Of a DNA stretch of 64,000 nucleotides, positions 17,601 through 25,148 are shown in pieces. A program made the translations under genes and the position numbers. Location: positions 1,798,001 to 1,862,000 of the forward strand of contig NZ_CP071872.1 of the NCBI RefSeq assembly GCF_022647665.1, written 5' to 3'. Under the pieces are notes generated by a model. The model worked only from the letters and a program-made list of their open reading frames with translations. It had not been told where the DNA came from and ran no database searches. Origin of the DNA: Streptomyces formicae (GTDB lineage Bacteria > Actinomycetota > Actinomycetes > Streptomycetales > Streptomycetaceae). Every line of letters starts with the position of its first letter. The stretch's first letter is position 1.

Positions 17601-18287
17601 GAGGACCCCGACCACCCGCGCAATCAGCCGAGGCCGTTCGTCCGCGCGGAGCAGGAGAAGCGGCTCAAGTCCGCCGAACGGGCGTACCAGCAGCTCGGAA
17701 AGGTGAATCCGCTCGCCCTGGAGGAGTTCGCGGCGCTGGAGGAACGCCACAAGTTCCTCTCCGAGCAGCTCGAAGACCTGAAGAAGACCCGCGCCGATCT
17801 CCTCCAGGTCGTGAAGGAGGTCGACGAGCGCGTCGAGCAGGTGTTCACGGAGGCGTACCGGGACACCGCTCGCGAGTTCGAGGGCGTCTTCTCACGGCTC
17901 TTCCCGGGCGGCGAGGGGCGGCTCATCCTGACCGACCCCGACAACATGCTGACCACGGGTGTCGACGTCGAGGCCCGTCCGCCGGGCAAGAAGGTCAAGC
18001 GGCTGTCGCTGCTGTCCGGCGGCGAGCGCTCGCTGACGGCCGTGGCCATGCTGGTGTCGATCTTCAAGGCGCGCCCCAGCCCGTTCTACGTCATGGACGA
18101 GGTCGAGGCGGCGCTGGACGACACCAACCTCCAGCGGCTGATCCGGATCATGCAGGAGCTGCAGGAGAGTTCGCAGCTCATCGTCATCACGCACCAGAAG
18201 CGGACCATGGAGGTCGCGGACGCGCTGTACGGCGTGTCCATGCAGGGTGACGGCGTGTCCAAGGTCATCAGCCAGCGGCTTCGCTGA
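14697..18287 (+). CDS. smc: Chromosome segregation protein SMC
   Basis: A 1196-residue SMC ATPase, the core of condensin with ScpA and ScpB, that organises and segregates chromosomes; in Streptomyces it is important during sporulation septation. Walker A GPNGSGKS lies near residues 32-39. Two long coiled-coil arms flank a hinge (about 500-660, GYEIPVAAALGAAADAI). The signature LSLLSGGERSLTAVA is near 1105 and Walker B YVMDEVEAALDD near 1130. The GTG start gives MHLKALTLRGFKSF, the canonical N-terminus. Length is normal. Confidence 0.97.
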   Translation: MHLKALTLRGFKSFASATTLRFEPGITCVVGPNGSGKSNVVDALSWVMGEQGAKSLRGGKMEDVIFAGTTGRPPLGRAEVSLTIDNSDGALPIEYAEVTITRIMFRNGGSEYQINGDTCRLLDIQELLSDSGIGREMHVIVGQGQLDSVLHADPMGRRAFIEEAAGVLKHRKRKEKALRKLDAMQANLARVQDLTDELRRQLKPLGRQAAVARRAAVIQADLRDARLRLLADDLVRMREALKSEVADEAALKQRKEAAETELKAAQAREAALEDEVRRLAPRLQRAQQTWYELSQLAERVRGTVSLADARVKSATSAPAEERRGRDPEDMEREAARIREQEAELEAALEAAERALDDTVAHRAELERELAVEERRLKDVARAIADLREGLARLNGQVNAARSRAASAQAEIGRLAAARDEAQERATAAQEEYEQLKAEVDGLDEDDSALAEQHDAAKRERAEAEAALSAAREAATTAERKRAALAARHEALAQGLRRKDGTGALLSARDALTGLLGPAAELLSVTPGYEIPVAAALGAAADAIAVRDPSTAAEAIRLLRKQDAGRASLLLSVPAQGGSHPATRQDAAPGAADAGRDGAPRVCDLVRGPVELMPAVERLVRDMVVVGTLEDAEDLVQARPALTAVTAEGDVLGAHFAHGGSAGAPSLLEVQASVDEAAAELEELAVRCEELAGEQHEAAERRAACAAAVEELGERRRAAEKEKAGVAQQLGRLAGQARGAAGEAERTAAAAARAQEALEKALFEAEELAERLAVAEETPVEEEPDTSVRDRLAADGANARQTEMEARLQVRTHEERVKGLAGRADALDRGARAEREARARAEQRRARLRHEAAVAEAVAGGARQLLAHVEVSVVRAERERAAAEAAKSAREQELSAARNEGRELKSELDKLTDSVHRGEVLGAEKRLRIEQLETRALEELGVEPAGLVADYGPDQLVPPSPPAEGEELPEDPDHPRNQPRPFVRAEQEKRLKSAERAYQQLGKVNPLALEEFAALEERHKFLSEQLEDLKKTRADLLQVVKEVDERVEQVFTEAYRDTAREFEGVFSRLFPGGEGRLILTDPDNMLTTGVDVEARPPGKKVKRLSLLSGGERSLTAVAMLVSIFKARPSPFYVMDEVEAALDDTNLQRLIRIMQELQESSQLIVITHQKRTMEVADALYGVSMQGDGVSKVISQRLR

Positions 18288-18317
18288 CCGGTCTCGGTCA
18301 CCTCGCCTCCCCAAAAT

Positions 18318-18463
18318 CTTCAAAACTTGAAGCCAGCTCATGCCGGGTCGACGATTGTTGTGCCGTAACCCCGCTCTTGACTTCGAAACTTGAACGCATA
18401 GTCTCTGCAACGTTGCTTTTACCTTCAAGTGGTGGGCGGCGTGATCTTGTGCGCCACTTGAAG
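18318..18463. promoter_or_regulatory. Palindrome cluster upstream of glcP
   Basis: Three palindromic elements occur here. CTTCAA-AAC-TTGAAG is at 18318-18332. GCAACGTTGC is a perfect 10-bp palindrome with central CG at 18407-18416. CTTCAAGTGG (18423-18432) is repeated inverted as CCACTTGAAG at 18454-18463. An additional ACTTGAA is at 18388-18394. CG-centred palindromes are typical of LacI-family operators; the ACTTGAA family suggests a second regulator. Regulator identities are not known from the sequence. Confidence 0.6.
18377..18404 (+). promoter_or_regulatory. Candidate glcP promoter
   Basis: TTGACT (18377-18382) and TAGTCT (18399-18404) are separated by 16 bp. The GCAACGTTGC palindrome begins two bases after the -10 element, a position from which a bound repressor would block initiation. 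Confidence 0.5.
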
Positions 18464-18513
18464 TGCTCGCCCCCCACGTCCGGCGCCGCTGCCGGGCGGC
18501 CCCAGGAGTACAT

Positions 18514-19938
18514 GTGACCAGCACCTCGCAGGTGCAGCCTGAAGGCCGTAAGGCCAGGCCCGAGCACCTCAGCCATGTCATCTTCATCGCGGCCGCGGCC
18601 GCGATGGGAGGCTTCCTCTTCGGCTACGACAGCGCGGTGATCAACGGAGCCGTCGTGGCGATCCGGGACCGCTTCGACGTCGGTTCCGAGGCTCTGGCCC
18701 AGGTCATCGCCGCCGCGTTGATCGGCTGCGCCATCGGCGCGGCCACCGCCGGCCGGATCGCCGACCGCATCGGCCGCATCCGCGTCATGCAGATCGCCGC
18801 CGTGCTGTTCACCGCCAGCGCCCTCGGCTCGGCACTGCCGTTCGCCCTCTGGGACCTCGCCATGTGGCGCGTCATCGGCGGTATCGCCATCGGCATGGCC
18901 TCGGTCATCGCCCCGGCCTACATCGCCGAGGTCTCCCCGTCCGCGTACCGCGGCCGCCTCGCCTCCTTCCAGCAGGCCGCCATCGTCACGGGCATCGCCG
19001 TCTCGCAGCTGGTCAACTGGGGCGTCCTCAATCTCGCCGACGGTCAGCAGCGCGGCAGGATCGGCGGCCTCGAAGCCTGGCAGTGGATGCTCGGCATCAT
19101 GGTGATCCCCGCCGTGCTCTACGGGCTGCTGTCCTTCGTCATCCCCGAGTCGCCCCGCTACCTGATCTCCGCCGGCCGTCGCGAGGAGGCCCGCAAGGTG
19201 CTCCGCGACGTCGAGGGCAAGGACGTGAACCTGGACACCCGGGTCGCCGAGATCGAGCACAACATGCACCACGAGCAGAAGCCCACCTTCAAGGACCTGC
19301 TCGGCGGCAAGTTCCTCTTCCTGCCGATCGTCTGGATCGGCATCGGCCTCTCGGTCTTCCAGCAGCTCGTCGGCATCAACGTGATCTTCTACTACAGCTC
19401 CTCGCTGTGGCAGTCGGTCGGCATCAACCCGGCGAGCTCGTTCTTCTACGCCTTCGAGACGTCGATCGTGAACATCATCGGTACGGTGATCGCGATGGTC
19501 CTCGTCGACCGGATCGGCCGCAAGCCGCTCGCGCTCATCGGCTCCGTCGGCATGGCGATCTCGCTGGGCCTGGCCGCCTGGGCCTTCTCGTACAAGACCG
19601 GGGCCGGCGACGCGGTCTCGCTGCCCAGCCTCCAGGGCACGGTGGCGCTCTTCGCCGCCAACTTCTTCGTGCTCTTCTTCGCGCTCTCCTGGGGCGTCGT
19701 GGTGTGGGTGCTGCTCGGCGAGATGTTCCCCGGCAGGATCCGCGCCGCCGCGCTGGGTGTCGCCGCGTCGGCCCAGTGGCTCGCCAACTGGCTGATCACC
19801 GTGACGTTCCCGTCCCTATCGGACTGGAACCTGTCGGGCGCGTACATCATCTACACGGTCTTCGCCGTGCTCTCGATCCCGTTCATCCTCAAGTGGGTGC
19901 CGGAGACGAAGGGCAAGGCGTTGGAGGAGATGGGCTAA
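18514..19938 (+). CDS. glcP: GlcP-type glucose/H+ symporter (MFS)
   Basis: A 474-residue, 12-segment major facilitator sugar porter. FLFGYDSAVINGA and GRIADRIGRIR, PESPRYLISAGR, QQLVGINVIFYYSSSLW and PETKGKALEEM are the sugar-porter signatures. In S. coelicolor the GlcP permease at this place after smc is the main glucose uptake system and links glucose transport to carbon repression through glucokinase. Sequence and context both point to GlcP. GTG 18514 has AGGAG upstream. Expression is probably controlled through the palindromes before it. Confidence 0.9.
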   Translation: MTSTSQVQPEGRKARPEHLSHVIFIAAAAAMGGFLFGYDSAVINGAVVAIRDRFDVGSEALAQVIAAALIGCAIGAATAGRIADRIGRIRVMQIAAVLFTASALGSALPFALWDLAMWRVIGGIAIGMASVIAPAYIAEVSPSAYRGRLASFQQAAIVTGIAVSQLVNWGVLNLADGQQRGRIGGLEAWQWMLGIMVIPAVLYGLLSFVIPESPRYLISAGRREEARKVLRDVEGKDVNLDTRVAEIEHNMHHEQKPTFKDLLGGKFLFLPIVWIGIGLSVFQQLVGINVIFYYSSSLWQSVGINPASSFFYAFETSIVNIIGTVIAMVLVDRIGRKPLALIGSVGMAISLGLAAWAFSYKTGAGDAVSLPSLQGTVALFAANFFVLFFALSWGVVVWVLLGEMFPGRIRAAALGVAASAQWLANWLITVTFPSLSDWNLSGAYIIYTVFAVLSIPFILKWVPETKGKALEEMG

Positions 19939-19980
19939 ACCCCGCTGCCCTCTCCTCTCGGCCGCCTCAGGCCACGGAAC

Positions 19981-20021
19981 TGCCCCGGCTCCCCGGCTGC
20001 TTCAGCCCTTGAGCCGGGGCA
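19981..20021. terminator. Terminator between convergent glcP and the monooxygenase gene
   Basis: TGCCCCGGCTC and GAGCCGGGGCA form a perfect 11-bp stem with a 19-base loop that contains a smaller hairpin. The right arm overlaps the last codons of the minus-strand gene. Confidence 0.7.
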
Positions 20022-20973
20022 GTACCTGTTCGCAGAGGAGTTGCAGACTGCGCCGGCCCTCGGCCGGCGGCATTCCGCCGCACAGCGGGTGCAGGACGAG
20101 GCTGTCGGCGCCCAGCGCCACGCACTCCTCCGGCGTCACCACCCGGTAGACCCCTTCCGCCCGCAGCTCCGCCACCGTCGTCGCGGCCGACTTCACCGCC
20201 GAACGGATGTCGCCGGACTGCCAGGAGGCGTACGTCCGCGCCTCGTGCAGGAAGTGCTCCCCGTACCGCGCCCAGGTCTCGTCCGGGTCCTCCGCGATGT
20301 GCAGCAGCGGCGTCTCGGCCGCCGGCATCATGCAGAAGCCGTCCGTCCCGTACTCCTCGCGCAGCTGGTGGTAGTACGCCTCCAGCTCCGGCAGATGGGC
20401 GCTCGGGAAGAACGGCAGCCCCAGGCGGGCGGCGCGGCGGGCCGCCGGCTTCGACGATCCGCCGACGAGCAGCATCGGGTGCGGCTGGGTGTACGGACGC
20501 GGAGTGACCCGTACCGCACGCCCCCGGAAGGCGAACTCCTCGCCGGTCCACGCCGCGAGCAGGGTCTCCAGAAGCTCGTCCTGGAGCGCGCCGCGCCGCT
20601 TCCAGTCGACGCCGTGCGCCGCGTACTCCTCCGGCCGGTAGCCGATGCCCGCGACCGTGACGAGCCGTCCCCGGCTCAGCAGATCGAGTACGGCGATGTC
20701 CTCGGCGAGCCGCAGAGGGTCGTGCAGCGGGCCGATGATCGCCGAGACGGTGACCGCGATCCGCCGTGTCGCGCCGAAGACCGCGCCCGCGAAGGCGAAG
20801 GGGGAGGGCAGCCAGTTGTTGGCGGCCCCGTGGTGCTCCTCGGTCTGGATCGTGTCGACCCCCTGCTCGTCCGCGTACGCCGCCATCTCGACGGCGGCCC
20901 GGTAGCGGGCCGCGAGAGTCTCGGGGGTCGCCGCGGGGTCGACGAGATTGAACCGGACGACTGTGAAGGCCAT
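20002..20973 (-). CDS. LLM-class flavin-dependent oxidoreductase
   Basis: A 323-residue TIM-barrel protein of the bacterial luciferase-like monooxygenase class, which uses F420H2 or FMNH2. The N-terminus MAFTVVRFNLVDP and the segments EEHHGAANNWLPSP, RIAVTVSAIIGPLHDPLRLAED, GRLVTVAGIGYRPEEY and HPMLLVGGSSKPAARRAARLG fit the family. The substrate cannot be told; Streptomyces members are often F420-dependent. It is transcribed after the NCS1 permease gene with a 61-bp gap that contains a palindrome. Confidence 0.85.
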   Translation of the reverse strand: MAFTVVRFNLVDPAATPETLAARYRAAVEMAAYADEQGVDTIQTEEHHGAANNWLPSPFAFAGAVFGATRRIAVTVSAIIGPLHDPLRLAEDIAVLDLLSRGRLVTVAGIGYRPEEYAAHGVDWKRRGALQDELLETLLAAWTGEEFAFRGRAVRVTPRPYTQPHPMLLVGGSSKPAARRAARLGLPFFPSAHLPELEAYYHQLREEYGTDGFCMMPAAETPLLHIAEDPDETWARYGEHFLHEARTYASWQSGDIRSAVKSAATTVAELRAEGVYRVVTPEECVALGADSLVLHPLCGGMPPAEGRRSLQLLCEQVLPRLKG

Positions 20974-21023
20974 GACGAAACGTCCCCTCCGCCGGGTGCG
21001 AGCGTGGCGAGGGGGGACGTTAG

Positions 21024-21038
21024 CTGACGCAGCGTCAG
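21024..21038. promoter_or_regulatory. Perfect palindrome CTGACGCAGCGTCAG
   Basis: Seven-base perfect arms flank a central A. It overlaps the stop codon of the NCS1 permease and lies about 50 bp upstream of the monooxygenase start, a plausible site for a TetR-family operator. Not followed by a T-run. Confidence 0.5.
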
Positions 21039-22480
21039 ATGGGAACGGTCTCGGGCTCGAGCTCTTCCACGGGCGCGGCGGCGGTGACGGCGCTCTCGCG
21101 CGGCAGGACCGCGTACAGGCCCGCGGCGACCAGGATCGTCGCGGCCCAGCCCAGGCCGTTCTCGCCGATCCAGGAGGAGGCCATCGGACCCGCGAACCAG
21201 TCGACCTTGGTGAAGAGCATGCCGACGACGAGCGCCGTGCCCCAGGCGGCCATCGCCTGCCAGGCGAAGCCGCCGCGGTACCAGTAGGCGCTGGTGCGGG
21301 AGGTGTCCATCAGCGCCTCGCCGTCGTACGTGCGCCCGCGCAGCATGTCGACGCCGAAGACGCCGATCCACGCCGAGAACGCCACGGCCAGCAGCGTCAG
21401 GAAGGAGATGAACGAGCCGACGAAGCTGGTCGCCACCACCATCAGCAGGAAGCCGAAGACGAGCGAGATGGCCGCGTTCACGCTGACCGCCCAGGCGCGC
21501 GGTACGTTGATGCCAAGCGTCTGCGCCGTGAAGCCGGCCGAATACATGGACATCGAGTTGATCAGCAGCATGCCGACCAGCGCGATCAGCAGATACGGCA
21601 CCGAGATCCAGGTGGGCAGCAGCTCACCGATGAACGACACGGGGTCCTGGGCCGAGGCCAGGTCGGGGGTGGCCACCGCCATCACCGCGCCCATCAGCAC
21701 CATCGGGAGTACGACGATCCCGGCGCCGCCGACCGTCGAGCCGACCACCGCGCGGTTCGACGCGGTGCGCGGCAGGTAGCGGGTGAAGTCCGGTCCCGAG
21801 GGCACCCAGCTGATCCCGCCCGCCGCGATGGTGCCGATACCGGCGATCATCATGGCCGTGGAACCGGCCGGCTTGGCGAGGACGGCCGACCAGTTGGTGT
21901 GGGTGACGAGATAGCCGAGCACAAGCACCGAGAAGGTGCCGAAGAGATAGGTCGACCACTTGCTGCACACGCGCAGGGCGTTGATGCCGAGCCCGGAGAC
22001 CAGGAACGTCGCCGCGACGAACAGGAGCAGCGTGACGACGATCAGCGCGGTGCCCGACTCGATGCCGAAGAGCAGATCGAGCACGGTCAGCAGCGCGTAG
22101 GCGCCGGTGACGGCGTTGATCGTCTCCCAGCCCCAGCGGGCCACCCAGATCAGGGAGCCGGGGAAGAGGTTGCCGCGCTGGCCGAAGACCGCGCGGGAGA
22201 GCGCCATGCCCGGGGAGCCGCCGCGCTTCCCGGCGAGGGAGATGAGGCCGACGATCCCGTACGAGATCACCGGCGCCGTGACGCCGACGACCAGGACCTG
22301 CCAGATGTTGAGGCCGTTGAAGACGATCATCCCGGCGCCCATCGTGAGCAGTAGCACACTGATGTTCGCGGCGACCCAGGTGGGGAAGAGTTCGCGGACG
22401 TGGCCGGTGCGCTCGTCGTCGGGGACGGGTTCGAGGCCGCGGGTCTCTATCGCGCCTTCGGATTCGGAGGCGTGGGGCAT
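21035..22480 (-). CDS. NCS1-family cytosine/purine permease
   Basis: A 481-residue membrane protein with about 12 hydrophobic segments. The opening region (ELFPTWVAANISVLLLTMG), GSPGMALSRAVFGQRGNLFPG, WVARWGWETINAV and WVPSGPDFTRYLPR match the nucleobase:cation symporter-1 (CodB-like) family, which imports cytosine, allantoin or related compounds with a cation. The ATG at 22480 was chosen; an upstream TTG (22516) would sit on the probable promoter. It may form an operon with the monooxygenase gene downstream. Divergent to ftsY. The substrate is uncertain. Confidence 0.88.
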   Translation of the reverse strand: MPHASESEGAIETRGLEPVPDDERTGHVRELFPTWVAANISVLLLTMGAGMIVFNGLNIWQVLVVGVTAPVISYGIVGLISLAGKRGGSPGMALSRAVFGQRGNLFPGSLIWVARWGWETINAVTGAYALLTVLDLLFGIESGTALIVVTLLLFVAATFLVSGLGINALRVCSKWSTYLFGTFSVLVLGYLVTHTNWSAVLAKPAGSTAMMIAGIGTIAAGGISWVPSGPDFTRYLPRTASNRAVVGSTVGGAGIVVLPMVLMGAVMAVATPDLASAQDPVSFIGELLPTWISVPYLLIALVGMLLINSMSMYSAGFTAQTLGINVPRAWAVSVNAAISLVFGFLLMVVATSFVGSFISFLTLLAVAFSAWIGVFGVDMLRGRTYDGEALMDTSRTSAYWYRGGFAWQAMAAWGTALVVGMLFTKVDWFAGPMASSWIGENGLGWAATILVAAGLYAVLPRESAVTAAAPVEELEPETVPI

Positions 22481-22515
22481 GGAAGAGGCTCCGTACGGGG
22501 TGGGGGAGAAACTCA

Positions 22516-22545
22516 ACTATCGTACGTTCCCCCCAAAAGGAGCAA
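22516..22545 (-). promoter_or_regulatory. Candidate promoter of the NCS1 permease gene
   Basis: On the minus strand, TTGCTC (22545-22540) and GATAGT (22521-22516) are separated by 18 bp, about 36 bp before the chosen ATG. Confidence 0.45.
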
Positions 22546-22619
22546 ATCTCCGGCCCGAATCTTGTGTGATCCTCTGAGAACGCTTTTCGGTGCCGGGCGT
22601 GGCCGATACTGGGTGGGTT

Positions 22620-23843
22620 ATGGAAATCGTCATCCTTGCTGTAGTCATCGCTCTGGTCGCGGTCGGCGCGATCAGCGGGCTCGTGATCGGCAGCCGCCGG
22701 AAGAAGCAGCTGCCGCCGTCCCCGCCGTCGAGCACGCCGACCATCACCGCTCCGCCCGCCGAGCCGCACGTCGGCGAGGAGGCGGAGACCCCACGGGAAG
22801 AACCGCGCCGCACCATCGAGGAGGTCGACCTCCCCACGACGGAGGAGGCGCCCGAAGCCTCCGTCGCGGTCGAGGAGCCGGTCGTCGAGGAGCCCGAGGC
22901 TCCCGCGATCGAGGTCCCGGAGCCGACCGCGGGCCGTCTCGTGCGGCTCCGTGCCCGGCTGGCCCGCTCGCAGAACGCGCTCGGCAAGGGGCTGCTGACC
23001 CTGCTCTCGCGCGAGCACCTCGACGAGGAGACGTGGGAGGAGATCGAGGACACCCTCCTCACCGCGGACATCGGTGTCGCGCCGACGCAGGAGCTGGTCG
23101 AGCACCTGCGCGAGCGTGTGAAGGTGCTGGGCACCCGCACGCCCGACGAGCTGCGCGGTCTGCTCCGCGACGAGCTGCTGCAGCTGGTGGGCACGGACTT
23201 CGACCGCGCGGTGAAGACCGAGAGCGGCCTCGACACCCCGGGCGTCGTCATGGTCGTCGGCGTCAACGGCACCGGCAAGACCACGACGACGGGCAAGCTG
23301 GCGCGGGTCCTGGTGGCCGACGGCCGGTCGGTGGTGCTCGGCGCCGCCGACACCTTCCGGGCGGCGGCGGCCGACCAGCTCCAGACCTGGGGCGAGCGTG
23401 TCGGTGCACGTACGGTACGCGGCCCGGAGGGCGGCGACCCGGCGTCGATCGCCTTCGACGCGGTCAAGGAGGGCATCGCCGAGGGCGCCGACGTCGTCCT
23501 CATCGACACGGCGGGGCGCCTCCACACGAAGACCGGCCTGATGGACGAGCTCGGCAAGGTCAAGCGCGTCGTGGAGAAGCACGGCCCCCTGGACGAGGTG
23601 CTGCTGGTCCTCGACGCGACGACCGGCCAGAACGGCCTGGTCCAGGCGCGGGTCTTCGCCGAGGTCGTGGACATCACCGGCATCGTGCTGACCAAGCTCG
23701 ACGGGACGGCCAAGGGCGGCATCGTCGTCGCGGTCCAGCGGGAACTGGGCGTCCCGGTGAAGCTGGTCGGCCTGGGCGAGGGCCCGGACGATCTGGCGCC
23801 CTTCGAGCCCGAGGCGTTCGTCGACGCCCTGATCGGCGACTAG
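22620..23843 (+). CDS. ftsY: Signal recognition particle receptor FtsY
   Basis: A 407-residue SRP receptor GTPase that docks ribosome-Ffh complexes at the membrane. An N-terminal hydrophobic segment (MEIVILAVVIALVAVGAISG) anchors it, as is usual in actinobacteria. An acidic A region (about 35-105) follows, then the N and G domains with GVNGTGKTTTTGKLA, DTFRAAAADQL, LIDTAGRLHTKTGLMDEL and TKLDGTAKGG. ATG 22620 has no clear ribosome-binding site, and GATACT ends nine bases before it, so a leaderless transcript is possible. Confidence 0.96.
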   Translation: MEIVILAVVIALVAVGAISGLVIGSRRKKQLPPSPPSSTPTITAPPAEPHVGEEAETPREEPRRTIEEVDLPTTEEAPEASVAVEEPVVEEPEAPAIEVPEPTAGRLVRLRARLARSQNALGKGLLTLLSREHLDEETWEEIEDTLLTADIGVAPTQELVEHLRERVKVLGTRTPDELRGLLRDELLQLVGTDFDRAVKTESGLDTPGVVMVVGVNGTGKTTTTGKLARVLVADGRSVVLGAADTFRAAAADQLQTWGERVGARTVRGPEGGDPASIAFDAVKEGIAEGADVVLIDTAGRLHTKTGLMDELGKVKRVVEKHGPLDEVLLVLDATTGQNGLVQARVFAEVVDITGIVLTKLDGTAKGGIVVAVQRELGVPVKLVGLGEGPDDLAPFEPEAFVDALIGD

Positions 23844-23866
23844 CGGTCCCCTGAGGCTCCGTGCTC

Positions 23867-23902
23867 CCCGGCCCGCGCTCGCGATTGCGGCGCGGGGCCG
23901 GG
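23867..23902. terminator. Terminator between convergent ftsY and the prim-pol gene
   Basis: CCCGGCCCGCGC pairs with GCGCGGGGCCGGG with a single-base bulge, followed by TTCGT. Confidence 0.65.
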
Positions 23903-23947
23903 TTCGTCGGGGTGTGTGAGGTGGGTGCGTGGGTGCCGCGGGTGCCT

Positions 23948-24607
23948 TCAGACCGCCGAGCGGTGGCAGATATACGCCAGGGTGCCGAGCAGGAGGCGGG
24001 CCTGCGGCGGGGTTGCCGTGGTGTCCAGGGACGGCGGGCGCAGCCAGTGCACCGGACCCAGGCCCGCGTGGTCGGAGGGCGGGGCCGTGATGTGGGCGCC
24101 GGGGCCGAGGCAGTGGAGATCGAGGTCCGCGTCGTCCCAGCCCATCCGGTAGAGGAGCTCCGGCAGCTCGGACGCGGCGCCCGGGGCCACGAAGAACTGG
24201 GCGCGGCCGGCCGGGGTGGCGCAGACCGGGCCCAGGGGGAGTCCCATGCGCTCCAGCCGGACCAGCGCGCGGCGCCCCGCCGCGAGTGCGACGTCCAGCA
24301 CGTCGAAGGTGCGGCCCACCGGCAGCAGAACCGCCGCCCCCGGCACCTGCGCCCATGCCTTCGCCGCGTCGTCCAGCGTCGACCCGGCCGGCAGCTCGGG
24401 CGCGAAGTCCAGCGGATGCGCCCCGGGGGCCTCGCACCCGGCGTCCCCGCAGGAGCAGTGCCCCGCCGACGCCCGCGCGCCCGGGACCACGTCCCAGCCC
24501 CACAGCCCTGTGTACTCGGCCACGGCCGTGACCTCTGTCGTGCGGCCGCGGCGCCGTGAGCCCGGCCGGATCTCCCTGACCCGGGAACCGCCGATCGTGA
24601 AGCCCAT
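23948..24607 (-). CDS. Protein with bifunctional primase/polymerase-like domain
   Basis: A 219-residue cytosolic protein resembling the N-terminal prim-pol domain (archaeo-eukaryotic primase fold) of plasmid and phage replication proteins. Features are LWGWDVVPGARA, a small cysteine cluster CSCGDAGCEAPGAHP, the aspartate-bearing FDVLDVALAAG, and late histidine/tryptophan positions (GPVHWLRPPS). No helicase domain is attached, so it is a stand-alone form. ATG 24607 has GGAGGGGG upstream. Its place next to nsdA seems shared by streptomycetes, so a chromosomal role is likely; the biochemical role is unknown. Confidence 0.75.
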   Translation of the reverse strand: MGFTIGGSRVREIRPGSRRRGRTTEVTAVAEYTGLWGWDVVPGARASAGHCSCGDAGCEAPGAHPLDFAPELPAGSTLDDAAKAWAQVPGAAVLLPVGRTFDVLDVALAAGRRALVRLERMGLPLGPVCATPAGRAQFFVAPGAASELPELLYRMGWDDADLDLHCLGPGAHITAPPSDHAGLGPVHWLRPPSLDTTATPPQARLLLGTLAYICHRSAV

Positions 24608-25148
24608 GCCCCCTCCAACGGGTCGAACTCGCCGGTGGTTACGACCCGGAGTGCCCCTGTGACGCAGAGTCGCGAATCTTCCGGTTCCTGCCCGGACCCG
24701 AAGGCGCCCCGCGGCACTCGGGGTGGTGCGTCCCGGTCTGCGCGCCCTGGCGTGCAACGCTCCGCCCACTCCTGCTCGTCCCGATGTCAAGTGAATCGCG
24801 GGAAGGTCCCGGCCGGTTCATTCGAAGGGGTGGCGAATGGTGGCGTTTCTGGAATCGCCATGGCGGGGGCGGTGATCGTAGGATTACTTTCAGTACACGA
24901 ACCCTGGGAATCACCGCACTTGCGGGTATGCCGGAGGCAAATCGATTTCCCGTTCGACGGAGTGCAACTCCCGTACGGGGCGCGGCAACTGACGGCATTC
25001 TGATACGGGTTCGCGGGCGAAGGCTGTGTGAAGCAGGCCCTTGCTCTGGGTAAGCAGCCCTGGGTAATCAGTACGACGGGCAAGACGACAGCAAGACGGC
25101 GGCAAGACGACGGCAGCCACGAAGGCGGCATCGGATGGGGGCGTTCCA
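24608..25148. other. 541-bp divergent intergenic region before nsdA
   Basis: No gene is supported; an 89-codon open frame (24784-25053) has no family features. The middle part is AT-richer than the genome. A candidate nsdA promoter is TTGCTC (25041-25046) and TAATCA (25065-25070) with 18 bp between. The 8-mer CTGGGTAA occurs twice (25046 and 25060), and 11-bp tandem repeats follow it. Confidence 0.5.
25080..25112 (+). repeat. Three 11-bp tandem repeats in the nsdA leader
   Basis: GCAAGACGACA, GCAAGACGGCG and GCAAGACGACG follow one another directly between the candidate promoter and the nsdA start. The 11-bp pitch would place each unit on the same face of the helix. Confidence 0.8.

Noticed and set aside
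14859..17750. Minus-strand open frame of 963 codons over smc
   Set aside because: Antisense shadow of SMC coiled coils; its Leu/Arg/Gly-rich translation has no motifs.
21624..24503. Minus-strand open frame of 959 codons over ftsY and the permease
   Set aside because: It crosses ftsY antisense and out of frame with two genuine minus-strand genes.
24784..25053. 89-codon frame in the region upstream of nsdA
   Set aside because: Composition is not that of a Streptomyces gene and no family features are visible.
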